From: Thiotrichaceae bacterium
GTDB taxonomy: Bacteria; Pseudomonadota; Gammaproteobacteria; Thiotrichales; Thiotrichaceae
Length of the DNA: 43,036 bases
Reading direction: 5' to 3'
Assembly (NCBI GenBank): GCA_026989335.1
Contig: JALSJN010000080.1
Location: forward strand, 1-43,036
Shown: piece by piece, positions 8,125-14,283 of the stretch
Layout of the letters: the number at the start of each line of letters is the position of its first letter
Numbering within the stretch: position 1 is the first letter of the stretch
Translations under genes and position numbers: made by a program
The notes under the pieces: model-generated
What the model was told of the DNA's origin: nothing
What the model saw: the letters and a program-made list of their open reading frames with translations, nothing else
Databases searched by the model: none

Positions 8125-8712
8125 TTATTTTGGTACTTCAAACGGATTAGCAACTGGATGCGCTGCCCCCATTGCATCACCATATACTGCCTGAGGAACG
8201 GGCGGGGTGAAAGCTCCGTCCTGATATGGTACTTGCGGTTGCTGTGAGCTAGCAGCTGGATGTGCTGCTTGTCCCGTTGACGTTGGCAAACGCTTCACTA
8301 TAACACTTTCAAATTTACCTGTCATATCGACCTCCTCACCATCATTATTTATGAAGTTTTTGCGCTGTTTTTGCTTAACTTCAATAACGTACGGTTTATT
8401 ATGCAGCTGGTTCGTATCTGTTATGCTAGCCAAGCCAACAGCTTTACCGATATTTGCTAACGTTTGCATAGCTATTAATACAGTCTGATCTTTAGGGTGA
8501 ATAATGTTTAAATGCTCAACAAATTCAGTATCTTTATACTTTCCACTAGTTATGATTGTCTTTAGACAAACCATTGAACCAGTGCCTTTGCTATTTTGCT
8601 TTAATTCGCTAGATATAACGACAGCTGGATATCTTCCATCATCAATACAGACAATGCTTCCACCCTCTCTCGCTTCTTTCTCAACATCTACTGCTCTAGG
8701 TAATGCAACCAT
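8125..8712 (-). CDS. DUF669 family ssDNA-binding protein
   Basis: The 195-aa protein has the DUF669 layout: an N-terminal stretch with D-D-G-R-Y, a central region with K-T-I-I-T-S-G-K-Y-K-D and F-V-E-H-L-N-I (residues about 50-70), then I-G-K-A-V-G-L, and a low-complexity tail rich in Gln, Pro and Ala. DUF669 proteins partner with Sak4-type recombinases and act as phage single-strand binding proteins, the acidic/flexible tail recruiting partners. The gene follows the Sak4-like gene after one base, so the pair should be co-translated. The tail here lacks the usual final acidic run but ends FEVPK. Confidence 0.8.
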   Translation of the reverse strand: MVALPRAVDVEKEAREGGSIVCIDDGRYPAVVISSELKQNSKGTGSMVCLKTIITSGKYKDTEFVEHLNIIHPKDQTVLIAMQTLANIGKAVGLASITDTNQLHNKPYVIEVKQKQRKNFINNDGEEVDMTGKFESVIVKRLPTSTGQAAHPAASSQQPQVPYQDGAFTPPVPQAVYGDAMGAAHPVANPFEVPK

Positions 8713-8713
8713 T

Positions 8714-9427
8714 TTAATCTCCTTTTGTTGGTTGTTTAGTAATTCCGATAACTTTGTTGTGTATATCCAGAAGGTTGGGCTTCTCGTAACCCCCTAACGG
8801 GTTAGGCTCTCCATATTTTGTTCTCACTCCGACCGCATATTGTGGGCAAGGGTGACATTGGATAACATGAACATCTTTTCCATCCTTATCCTTAATGATT
8901 TTAGCCGCTAAAACAGCAGAAAATCTATATGGTAAGTTGGTTTGCAACTTAGCCCATGTTAGGACTGGGGCAGCAATCATACCGCCAGTAGTTTCGTCCT
9001 TCACCAGCCCCTGCTGTGCTATGCAGACGACATTACACGGTAACGATTTTATCTTGTCCATGAGTTCGATATACCTAAGTTCAAACTTCTGATAGCCTTG
9101 CCGACCGTCTTTTTCTTTAGAAAATATCTCATTAAACATTTTCTGAACAATGTCAGTAATACTGTCTATAAAAACCCAATGATCTGATTTCCCATTGGCG
9201 ATCACCATATCTAGAACCGAGGTAAAGTCAGCGACGTTATAACAGTCAGCCTTGTTTATGTCAGCCCCTTCGATGCTATCAATGTTGTTTTCGGTGTTAA
9301 TAAGCAGGACTTTTCCAGCAGGCAATGTTGTAGCCAACATTGTCTTTCCAGTTTTAGTGTTCCCAAAAACAAGATAGCTTTTGGTTTCACCGCCAGAATC
9401 TTTTAAGTTTGTTATTTTTACCGTCAT
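8714..9427 (-). CDS. Sak4-like RecA-fold recombinase ATPase
   Basis: A 237-aa RecA-core ATPase. Walker A is GNTKTGKT (residues 22-29), Walker B V-F-I-D-S-I ending at D88, and a glutamine-containing sensor region, I-A-Q-Q-G, follows near residue 140. This short, core-only form with a DUF669 partner is typical of phage Sak4 single-strand annealing/recombination proteins. The start overlaps the preceding ribbon-helix-helix gene as ATGA. With the SSB, nuclease and helicase it makes a self-contained recombination module, consistent with recombination-dependent replication or host-genome scavenging. Confidence 0.88.
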   Translation of the reverse strand: MTVKITNLKDSGGETKSYLVFGNTKTGKTMLATTLPAGKVLLINTENNIDSIEGADINKADCYNVADFTSVLDMVIANGKSDHWVFIDSITDIVQKMFNEIFSKEKDGRQGYQKFELRYIELMDKIKSLPCNVVCIAQQGLVKDETTGGMIAAPVLTWAKLQTNLPYRFSAVLAAKIIKDKDGKDVHVIQCHPCPQYAVGVRTKYGEPNPLGGYEKPNLLDIHNKVIGITKQPTKGD

Positions 9428-9573
9428 TCTTCTAACTTCCTTTCTAATCCTTCTTTTATAAATCGAGAAGCCTGAGCCGATGCAGACCTGTTTTCAATTT
9501 TAGCCACCCTTTTAAGGTTGCTTGATGTTTCCTTGTCTATATAGACCTGAATAACTGCTTTAATGTCAGTCAT
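9424..9573 (-). CDS. Small ribbon-helix-helix (CopG/MetJ-like) protein
   Basis: This 49-codon gene reads from ATG 9573 to TGA at 9424-9426, overlapping the Sak4 start as ATGA. The product begins with a beta-strand-like I-K-A-V-I-Q-V-Y-I-D, followed by two helices (NLKRVAKIENRSASA and SRFIKEGLERK), the ribbon-helix-helix pattern. As first gene of the leftward operon, right behind its promoter, it is a candidate autoregulator of the recombination operon; that role is inference. Confidence 0.75.
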   Translation of the reverse strand: MTDIKAVIQVYIDKETSSNLKRVAKIENRSASAQASRFIKEGLERKLEE

Positions 9574-9611
9574 AATTTTAAACTCCTTTGTTTAATAGAA
9601 AATACAACTAT

Positions 9612-9640
9612 ACATTAAACGTCAGACAAAATCGTGTCAA
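9612..9640 (-). promoter_or_regulatory. Sigma70-type promoter for the leftward recombination operon
   Basis: On the minus strand TTGACA (9635-9640), 17-bp spacer, TAATGT (9612-9617). It lies 39 bp upstream of ATG 9573. The perfect -35 and optimal spacing make it a convincing early promoter. Confidence 0.7.
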
Positions 9641-9671
9641 GTAAAAAAAAATAAAAAAAAATAAAAAAAAC

Positions 9672-9700
9672 TTGCTTAATGAAATAAAATAAAATACAGT
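9672..9700 (+). promoter_or_regulatory. Candidate rightward promoter for the accessory operon
   Basis: TTGCTT (9672-9677), 17-bp spacer, TACAGT (9695-9700), divergent from the leftward promoter with about 30 bp of A-rich sequence between. Weaker match than its partner but correctly placed ahead of the rightward operon. The rest of 9574-9926 holds only two tiny ORFs. Confidence 0.45.
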
Positions 9701-9708
9701 TGCTTTAG

Positions 9709-9810
9709 ATGAAAGATGAGGTGTTGTTTATGCCAGTTATAAAAAGTGCGATGAATGCAGGAAAGTTAAAGAGATTAATCTTGGAGGCTAAAGATCATGA
9801 GCAAAGTTAA
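9709..9810 (+). CDS. Possible 33-codon leader ORF
   Basis: ATG 9709 to TAA 9808-9810, coding for a basic, amphipathic-looking peptide (KSAMNAGKLKRLILEAKDHE). It begins only nine bases after the proposed -10 box, so a promoter at that position would give an almost leaderless transcript; no Shine-Dalgarno site is evident for this ATG. An internal ATG at 9730 follows GAGGTG and is an alternative. No family is recognised. Confidence 0.35.
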   Translation: MKDEVLFMPVIKSAMNAGKLKRLILEAKDHEQS

Positions 9811-9847
9811 TTTAATGCCACGCGGCTCTGGCTTTAGTGATGGCTGA
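9797..9847 (+). CDS. Possible 16-codon ORF overlapping the leader ORF
   Basis: ATG 9797 follows GGAGG at 9783-9787 at workable distance and reads MSKVNLMPRGSGFSDG to TGA 9845-9847, overlapping the leader ORF by 14 bases. The good ribosome site is the only support; it may instead be leader sequence. Confidence 0.2.
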   Translation: MSKVNLMPRGSGFSDG

Positions 9848-9926
9848 TTTTGTACTTAAAATATATTACGGCAATTAAATTTTAGAAGAATTAGACATTA
9901 TAACAATAGAAGTGGAGCAATAAATC

Positions 9927-10424
9927 ATGGAAAATAAAATGAATACTATTAACTATATGAGAGGCTTATATAGTTTTGTTGAAGAAAGCAATAAAATTGA
10001 AGGCATAAACAGACCCCCAACAAAAGAGGAAATAGATACGCTTAAATGGTTTTTGTCCCTTGATAAAATCACCATTAATAACCTAATCAAGTTCGTTGGT
10101 GTTTACCAGCCAGATGCGCAGTTTAGGAATAACGCAAAAGTCCCAAGCGTTCGGGTTGGTAAACATAAGCCAATTGTTAGTAGTATGCTTGTTGAAATAC
10201 ATATACAGCGTATAATCGAACAGTTAAATAACAATAGTAGAAGCATTTATTGTAACCATGCACAATATGAGACCCTCCATCCGTTCACAGACTGTAACGG
10301 CAGGTCAGGGCGCGCGTTGTGGCTTTGGCAACATAAAAAATACAGCTTAAATTTTAATGCTGTTTTAAAGCGTGGATTTTTGCATAGCTGGTATTATGAA
10401 TCACTCGAAAACTGGAGAAAATAA
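9927..10424 (+). CDS. Fic/Doc-family protein with N-terminal inhibitory motif
   Basis: The 165-aa protein carries the Fic core HPFTDCNGRSGR at residues 118-129: H118, F120, D122, N124, R126 and R129 fit the HxFx(D/E)GN(G/K)RxxR consensus used by Fic enzymes to transfer AMP or other nucleotide moieties to hydroxyl side chains. C123 replaces the usual Gly/Ala before Asn. Residues 21-26 (SNKIEG) match the (S/T)xxxE(G/N) inhibitory helix, placed N-terminally as in class II Fic proteins, so the enzyme may be self-inhibited until triggered. A GGAG at 9914-9917 precedes ATG 9927. It is the first full-length gene of the accessory operon; the target is unknown. Confidence 0.85.
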   Translation: MENKMNTINYMRGLYSFVEESNKIEGINRPPTKEEIDTLKWFLSLDKITINNLIKFVGVYQPDAQFRNNAKVPSVRVGKHKPIVSSMLVEIHIQRIIEQLNNNSRSIYCNHAQYETLHPFTDCNGRSGRALWLWQHKKYSLNFNAVLKRGFLHSWYYESLENWRK

Positions 10425-10727
10425 ATGAAAAATGAAACTTATACAGACGGAAGCCCCAGTCGAACGTGGTATGAAGAGCAGGGCAAATTTAAACGCGCCG
10501 ATCTTGTGCCTCAATGGCATCCTATGGAAACTGCTCCAGAAGGCAAAGATATTCTAGTTTATTGTGAGGAAACTGGGGAGATGTTTGTTGTTTTTTGGGC
10601 AATGCAAGTCACTACTGAAAAATATAATTGGGTTATAGCTAGAGCACATGACGGAACATGTTTTATCTGCGCGAACCCAACCCATTGGATGTTGTTACCT
10701 AAGCCACCTAAGGAGAATAACTTATGA
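10425..10727 (+). CDS. DUF551 family protein
   Basis: The 100-aa product has the DUF551 hallmark WHPMETAPEGKDILVY near residues 31-46, then alternating hydrophobics, and the closing P-T-H-W-M-x-L-P-K-P-P near 85-95. DUF551 proteins are small phage and prophage proteins with no established function. Here it starts directly after the Fic stop (TAA ATG) and overlaps the following DfrB-like gene by four bases (ATGA), so the three are translationally linked. Confidence 0.8.
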   Translation: MKNETYTDGSPSRTWYEEQGKFKRADLVPQWHPMETAPEGKDILVYCEETGEMFVVFWAMQVTTEKYNWVIARAHDGTCFICANPTHWMLLPKPPKENNL

Positions 10728-11059
10728 TATCATCTGCAACAGAAGCACTTAAAATGCTGATTGACGAATATGAAAGAACGAGTAATACGGCGTTTGAGCG
10801 CGGGTTTGTTTGCGGGTTAACAACGCGCCAACAAAAAGGGGTTTTGTTAGCTCGGCGGGTCTTGTCTCGGGAAGCATTTCAATCTTTCAAACAAGGCGAT
10901 AAAGTTCGTAAAAAAGGAAATAAGGGTCAATGGCACGGTGTTATATGTGGAAAATATAGCACAGCCATAACCCCAGAGGGTTATGCTGTAGAAAGCGTTT
11001 ATGAAAAAGGAAGCGTGCAAATTTATCCTGTAAATGCGCTGGAGAAATGGGAGAACTAA
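10724..11059 (+). CDS. R67/DfrB-like type II dihydrofolate reductase homologue
   Basis: Residues 58-111 closely match the core of plasmid R67 (DfrB) dihydrofolate reductase, an SH3-like barrel that works as a homotetramer and resists trimethoprim. Shared are the G-D-x-V-R-K-K start (K63 corresponds to R67 K32), W70 (R67 W38), Y78 (R67 Y46), T-P-E-G-Y-A-V-E-S at 83-91, and G-S-V-Q-I-Y-P-V at 96-103 containing the active-site VQIY motif, then A-L-E. The 57 residues in front are unlike the short disordered tail of R67 and form a separate helical-looking region. AAGGAG precedes ATG 10724, which overlaps the DUF551 gene. Reduction of dihydrofolate is inferred from the conserved active site; a non-enzymatic SH3-like binding role remains possible. 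No thymidylate synthase gene is visible. Confidence 0.82.
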   Translation: MISSATEALKMLIDEYERTSNTAFERGFVCGLTTRQQKGVLLARRVLSREAFQSFKQGDKVRKKGNKGQWHGVICGKYSTAITPEGYAVESVYEKGSVQIYPVNALEKWEN

Positions 11060-11060
11060 A

Positions 11061-11675
11061 ATGGATTATTATGAGTTAACAGATGATACTAAAACGTTGC
11101 CTAATGGCACGAAAGTCTACAGAATAAGATCTACACTGGCTTTTGCCAATATTAAAAAAGGCGAGTTAGGGGGCTGGGTAGAGCATAAAGGTAACTTGCT
11201 GTACCCTGCTTGGGTTTCTGATGAGGCTTGTGTTTCTGATGAGGCTTGTGTTTTTGGCATGGCTAGGGTTTCTGACAAAGCTTGTGTTTCTGATGAAGCT
11301 AGGGTTTCTGACAAAGCTTGTGTTTTTAATGACGCTAGGGTTTCTGATGAAGCTTGTGTTTTTGGCAGTGCTTGGGTTTCTGATGAAGCTAGGGTTTCTG
11401 ATGAAGCTAGGGTTCTTGGCAGGGCTAGGGTTTTTGGTAAAGCTTGGGTTTCCGGAGAAGCTAGGGTTTCCGGAGAAGCTAGGGTTTCTGATGAGGCTTG
11501 TGTTTCTGATGAAGCTATAATTTCTGACAAAGCTAGGGTTTTTGGCAGAGCTAGGGTTTTTGGCAAAGCTTGGGTTTTTGATGAAGCTATAATTTCTGAC
11601 AAAGCTAGGGTTTTTGGCAGAGCTAGTATTTCTGGTAAAGCTAGAGTTTCTGAAAACAAAATGAAATCAATATAA
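11061..11675 (+). CDS. Hexapeptide-repeat beta-helix protein
   Basis: After a head domain of about 50 residues (YYELTDDTKTLPNGTKVYRI, then KKGELGGWVE), the 204-aa protein is about 24 hexapeptide units of the type V-S-D-E-A-(C/R), V-F-G-x-A-R, the left-handed beta-helix pattern seen in many phage proteins with the same head. Some relatives are acyltransferase-like, but no catalytic His is evident here. The frame extends upstream to ATG 11034, yet GGGAGAAC right before ATG 11061, which follows the DfrB-like stop by one base, fixes the start. The units are 18 bp long, which keeps other frames open on both strands (11117-11701 minus, 11221-11520 plus); these are shadows. Confidence 0.8.
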   Translation: MDYYELTDDTKTLPNGTKVYRIRSTLAFANIKKGELGGWVEHKGNLLYPAWVSDEACVSDEACVFGMARVSDKACVSDEARVSDKACVFNDARVSDEACVFGSAWVSDEARVSDEARVLGRARVFGKAWVSGEARVSGEARVSDEACVSDEAIISDKARVFGRARVFGKAWVFDEAIISDKARVFGRASISGKARVSENKMKSI

Positions 11676-11688
11676 ACGGAAATAAAAA

Positions 11689-11793
11689 ATGATTTGGACA
11701 ATATTATGGTTTTTAGGCGGCTTGTTAGCTTTTGTTATGTTATGGCTATATATAATTTTAATAACTATAAATTATATGGATGGAAATGAATAA
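11689..11793 (+). CDS. 34-residue single-span membrane peptide
   Basis: ATG 11689 to TAA 11791-11793. The product is almost entirely one hydrophobic helix (ILWFLGGLLAFVMLWLYIIL) with a short polar tail, NYMDGNE. The ribosome site is weak (GGAAATAAAA). It lies 13 bp after the beta-helix gene and 27 bp before the next membrane protein gene. Small phage membrane peptides of this kind include superinfection-exclusion factors, but no function is assigned. Confidence 0.5.
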   Translation: MIWTILWFLGGLLAFVMLWLYIILITINYMDGNE

Positions 11794-11820
11794 CCAAAAT
11801 AAAAATTAAAGGATAAGTAA

Positions 11821-12342
11821 ATGTTTATAATTGGCGCACTACTATCAAGGCTACACGGGTCAACGTGGCTGCCTTATAAAATATTAAAGTCAATCCTATG
11901 GGCTTTGCCATTCGCCGTGATAGTTTGGTTGTTGTTAGGGGGCTGGTGGGCGTTACTTGTCCTTGCTGGCTGCTCACTAACCAAATCAACAGGACATGGC
12001 AACTGGCTTGATTATGGGCGCAGAAATAATGAAGTATTCGAGGATGAGCGCACCGAGTTTCTTATTAAGCCAGCTAAAAGTAAATTAAGCGGTTATTGGT
12101 ATGACGCTTTAGGAATGCTAATAACTGGCATTTTAAGCACGCTACCATTCGCACTGGTTATGTTTTTTGTAAATCCTATATATTACGTTGTGGCAGTATT
12201 TGGCGGTGCATTAAAGACAGTTGGTTACATGATCGGCTGGAAGTTTTTACCTAAACAGGCAACTGTAATAGGTGAACTATTTTCGGGCGCAACAGCATAT
12301 CTGGTTTTAGACTTAATCATAATTATGGAGTTTGTTTTATGA
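11821..12342 (+). CDS. Multi-span membrane protein, unknown function
   Basis: The 173-aa protein has two to three hydrophobic stretches near residues 25-52 (ALPFAVIVWLLLGGWWALLV), 110-133 and 150-172, with a charged loop between (RRNNEVFEDERTEF). It should lie in the inner membrane. AAAGGATAAGTAA precedes ATG 11821. Its end overlaps the GcrA-like gene as ATGA. The family is not recognised by name, though membrane proteins of this length are common in phage accessory regions. Confidence 0.65.
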   Translation: MFIIGALLSRLHGSTWLPYKILKSILWALPFAVIVWLLLGGWWALLVLAGCSLTKSTGHGNWLDYGRRNNEVFEDERTEFLIKPAKSKLSGYWYDALGMLITGILSTLPFALVMFFVNPIYYVVAVFGGALKTVGYMIGWKFLPKQATVIGELFSGATAYLVLDLIIIMEFVL

Positions 12343-12728
12343 GATGGACAGAGGAAAAAGATCGAGAAATTAAAGCTTTAGTCAAAAAAGGTTTAACCTA
12401 TCGTGAAGTTGGTGAGCTGGTTGGGGTATCAAAACGAGCCATAGCGAACAGGATTTACAGACTAAAGATTGATAAACCAAAGCATGTGTGGATTAACAAC
12501 GATAAAAATAGCAAAATAAATAAGCAATCAGATTACAAACAGCGTGAGCAAGATTTTGATGGAGTTCCTCTTGACGGTCTTAAAAATAGCCAATGCCATT
12601 ATACCGTAAATGCAAAAGATTTCTGCGGTGATGATGTTAAAGGAAAATCTCCATATTGTGAGAGGCATTACAAAATATGCTATACAAAACCAAAACAATT
12701 AACACCTAAAGGAGACAAATATGGTTGA
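12339..12728 (+). CDS. GcrA-like transcription regulator
   Basis: The 129-aa protein has the GcrA layout. An N-terminal helix-turn-helix, W-T-E-E-K-D-x-E-I-K-A-L then G-L-T-Y-R-E-V-G-E-L-V-G-V-S-K-R-A-I-A-N-R, is followed by a flexible linker and a C-terminal Cys/His cluster (C86, C96, C107, H110, C114; pattern C-x9-C-G then P-Y-C-x-x-H). GcrA is an Alphaproteobacteria cell-cycle factor that binds region 2 of sigma70 through its C-terminal part and acts at promoters with methylated GANTC sites. A phage copy could redirect host sigma70 transcription. No CcrM-type methyltransferase is visible nearby. This gene is the main host indicator in the window. Confidence 0.78.
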   Translation: MRWTEEKDREIKALVKKGLTYREVGELVGVSKRAIANRIYRLKIDKPKHVWINNDKNSKINKQSDYKQREQDFDGVPLDGLKNSQCHYTVNAKDFCGDDVKGKSPYCERHYKICYTKPKQLTPKGDKYG

Positions 12729-12816
12729 AGTCGCAACTCACTACCCGAAAGATGATAAAATAGTCATTACAGACGATAACGATAATGTTATAAGAATTAT
12801 AAAGTTGAATAAATAA
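12721..12816 (+). CDS. 31-codon ORF with strong ribosome site
   Basis: ATG 12721 follows AAAGGAG and overlaps the GcrA-like gene by 8 bases; the stop is TAA 12814-12816. The peptide MVEVATHYPKDDKIVITDDN then NVIRIIKLNK alternates strand-like and acidic stretches. It is the last rightward gene before the convergent lysis genes. No family is recognised. Confidence 0.5.
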   Translation: MVEVATHYPKDDKIVITDDNDNVIRIIKLNK

Positions 12817-12941
12817 CTTATGGGGTGTCTAAAAATTGCAGCACCTAGATATCAGGTTCAATAGAGATATGCTAATAATAGAGGATGCGAGACCTCTTAA
12901 CACTCCGCCAAGGTTATTCAATTAATCAGAAATATTTGTTT

Positions 12942-13100
12942 TTATTTGCAATTTTCCTGCCTTGTTAAATTATGTTCTAATATTTGCGATAGAGTTTTAC
13001 CCGTGTCTAAATCGCTAGCGATTATATAGCGTGACCAAGAGCATTCATTCGTTGCGCATCCAGTTATTAGAGTGCAGCCTATCAATAACAGCTTTTTCAT
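12942..13100 (-). CDS. Outer-membrane spanin subunit (Rz1-like lipoprotein)
   Basis: ATG 13100 to TAA 12942-12944, 52 aa. The N-terminus is a lipoprotein signal, KKLLLIGCTLITGC, with lipobox L-I-T-G-C and the lipidated Cys at residue 15. The mature part, with C-S-W-S-R-Y-I-x-A-S-D-L-D-T-G-x-T-L-x-Q-I-L-x-H-N and a terminal Cys, matches the small lipoproteins paired with Rz-type genes in phages. The gene starts inside the 3' end of the i-spanin gene in another frame, the usual overlapping spanin arrangement. It should link to the i-spanin across the periplasm and disrupt the outer membrane in the last lysis step. Confidence 0.75.
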   Translation of the reverse strand: MKKLLLIGCTLITGCATNECSWSRYIIASDLDTGKTLSQILEHNLTRQENCK

Positions 13101-13278
13101 TTAGCCCCCTCACACGTTTTTCTATAACCTCACGCGAACGTTGACCAGCTGCAACAGCTTTGAGTTTGGCTGACTGGCACTGTGACCTCGCTTGATTCTT
13201 TCCTGCAAGGTAACTCGCGCTTAGGGCTGCGGATAAGAGCAGCCCTGCGATGATTATAACGATTAGGCGTGTTTTCAA
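13045..13278 (-). CDS. Inner-membrane spanin subunit (Rz-like)
   Basis: The 77-aa protein has one N-terminal membrane anchor (LIVIIIAGLLLSAALSASYL, residues 5-24) followed by a charged, helical periplasmic part rich in Ala, Gln, Arg and Glu. Size and topology fit an i-spanin, and the lipoprotein gene overlapping its 3' end supports this strongly. It is the penultimate lysis gene, two bases after the holin gene. Another frame is open at 13130-13333 but has no lysis-protein features. Confidence 0.75.
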   Translation of the reverse strand: MKTRLIVIIIAGLLLSAALSASYLAGKNQARSQCQSAKLKAVAAGQRSREVIEKRVRGLNEKAVIDRLHSNNWMRNE

Positions 13279-13280
13279 TG

Positions 13281-13466
13281 TTATTTACCTTCATTGAGTT
13301 TTGCAACGCCACGAGAAATAACATATGAGCCAATTATACCAGCTATCGTAGCAATAGCCTCAACTGGCAACACAAATGAACCTAAAACACCAGATTGATT
13401 CAAAATTACAGCAATGCTTGATATGGTGGTTATCCAAAACTCACTTGTTTTATATCCTGTTTTCAT
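13281..13466 (-). CDS. Putative holin
   Basis: The 61-aa protein has a short polar N-terminus (KTGYKTSEFW) and two hydrophobic segments near residues 11-30 and 33-53, ending with a basic/polar tail, typical of small class II holins. It lies 12 bp after the endolysin gene and just ahead of the spanins, and AAAGGAAT precedes the ATG. The membrane protein at 14008-14283 is the rival holin candidate; both could act together as holin and partner. Confidence 0.6.
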   Translation of the reverse strand: MKTGYKTSEFWITTISSIAVILNQSGVLGSFVLPVEAIATIAGIIGSYVISRGVAKLNEGK

Positions 13467-13478
13467 TTCATATTCCTT

Positions 13479-14021
13479 TCAATTTATACGATTTTTGAGC
13501 CATCCAAATATGAACCGCTCATCTTTTTCTCGCTTTTCTGCGAGGTTAATATAGAAACTGCCCTGCAAGCAATTAAGCCCGCGAATAAAGACAGTTTCGC
13601 CAATTCCGCCGCGTAGATTTAAATATTTGTGCAGCGTATTAATTGTTTTAAAACCTATAAGCCCATCAACAATTAAATCATTATAATGCTTTTCCCTATC
13701 ATTTAAAACATTTAAAAGTCTTTGAGCAAATATAGCTGCTCTTTTAACGCCCATATTGACGGCTATATCAGCTAGCTTTACAGCTATTGCGGGCGATAGC
13801 TTTTCTATATTATCCAACTCTAGCTTATTCCAGTATTTCTCTTTGTATATTTGTTTTGCCATAGATAGCGGTAAATCGCGCATTTCACCATTATAACCAT
13901 ATTTACGCGCAACGCGCTTTGTTACACCATAATTTGTTTCACCGCCACTATCGCTTGGGTCAAACACATATCCACCTTCAATAATTAGAAGCTCTTCTAT
14001 AAACTTATCAAACACTTTCAT
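13479..14021 (-). CDS. Endolysin, glycoside hydrolase family 108
   Basis: The 180-aa protein begins with the GH108 (DUF847) signature: catalytic Glu in E-G-G-Y at residues 15-18, then D-P-S-D-S-G-G-E-T-N-Y-G-V-T near 22-35, and a C-terminal peptidoglycan-binding-like region with the I-V-D-G-L-I-G-x-x-T pattern near residue 118. These enzymes are N-acetylmuramidases that cut the glycan strands of peptidoglycan. There is no signal sequence, so release depends on the holin. The start overlaps the preceding membrane protein gene by 14 bases. Confidence 0.9.
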   Translation of the reverse strand: MKVFDKFIEELLIIEGGYVFDPSDSGGETNYGVTKRVARKYGYNGEMRDLPLSMAKQIYKEKYWNKLELDNIEKLSPAIAVKLADIAVNMGVKRAAIFAQRLLNVLNDREKHYNDLIVDGLIGFKTINTLHKYLNLRGGIGETVFIRGLNCLQGSFYINLAEKREKDERFIFGWLKNRIN

Positions 14022-14283
14022 TATATCTTTCCCTTATTTCTCTAACGTCTGTTTTTATAGATTCTATATCTTTATTTAATGAATCAAATGCTATTTGAAA
14101 CTCACCTTTGGTGATATGAATATCAGAAACGCGCACAGAAAGATCATCAACCTTTTTATGTATATTTGCGCGAAACTCTTTATTGCTCTTTGCATGGAAG
14201 CCAAATAGAGCTAAAAAGCCTGTTGCAATAAAACCGATTGCAGCAAAAAAACCTTTTTCAAAATACGTCGCCAAATCTTGCAT
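14008..14283 (-). CDS. Membrane protein with coiled coil, lysis cassette
   Basis: The 91-aa protein has one hydrophobic segment at about residues 11-29 (GFFAAIGFIATGFLALFGF) and a long, charged, heptad-patterned C-terminal half. The layout resembles small phage membrane proteins with coiled coils placed beside endolysins (holin-like or XhlA-like). It overlaps the endolysin gene downstream by 14 bases and shares a base with the gene upstream. Holin, antiholin or spanin-like roles are all possible. Confidence 0.6.
   Translation of the reverse strand: MQDLATYFEKGFFAAIGFIATGFLALFGFHAKSNKEFRANIHKKVDDLSVRVSDIHITKGEFQIAFDSLNKDIESIKTDVREIRERYNESV

Noticed and set aside
11117-11701. Long minus-strand frame of 194 codons opposite the hexapeptide-repeat gene
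   Set aside because: It is rich in repeated ALPKT/ASSET units, which simply mirror the 18-bp repeat; the plus-strand frame has a proper start, ribosome site and known head domain.
9709-12816. Fic plus small neighbour as a classical Phd/Doc toxin-antitoxin pair
   Set aside because: The DUF551 neighbour is not an antitoxin family, and the inhibitory motif is in the Fic chain itself.
12817-12941. Terminator between the convergent accessory and lysis genes
   Set aside because: No stem with a following T-tract could be found; only weak partial pairing is visible.
13130-13333. Minus-strand frame overlapping holin and i-spanin genes
   Set aside because: No signal, membrane or lysis features; the overlapping genes explain the region.
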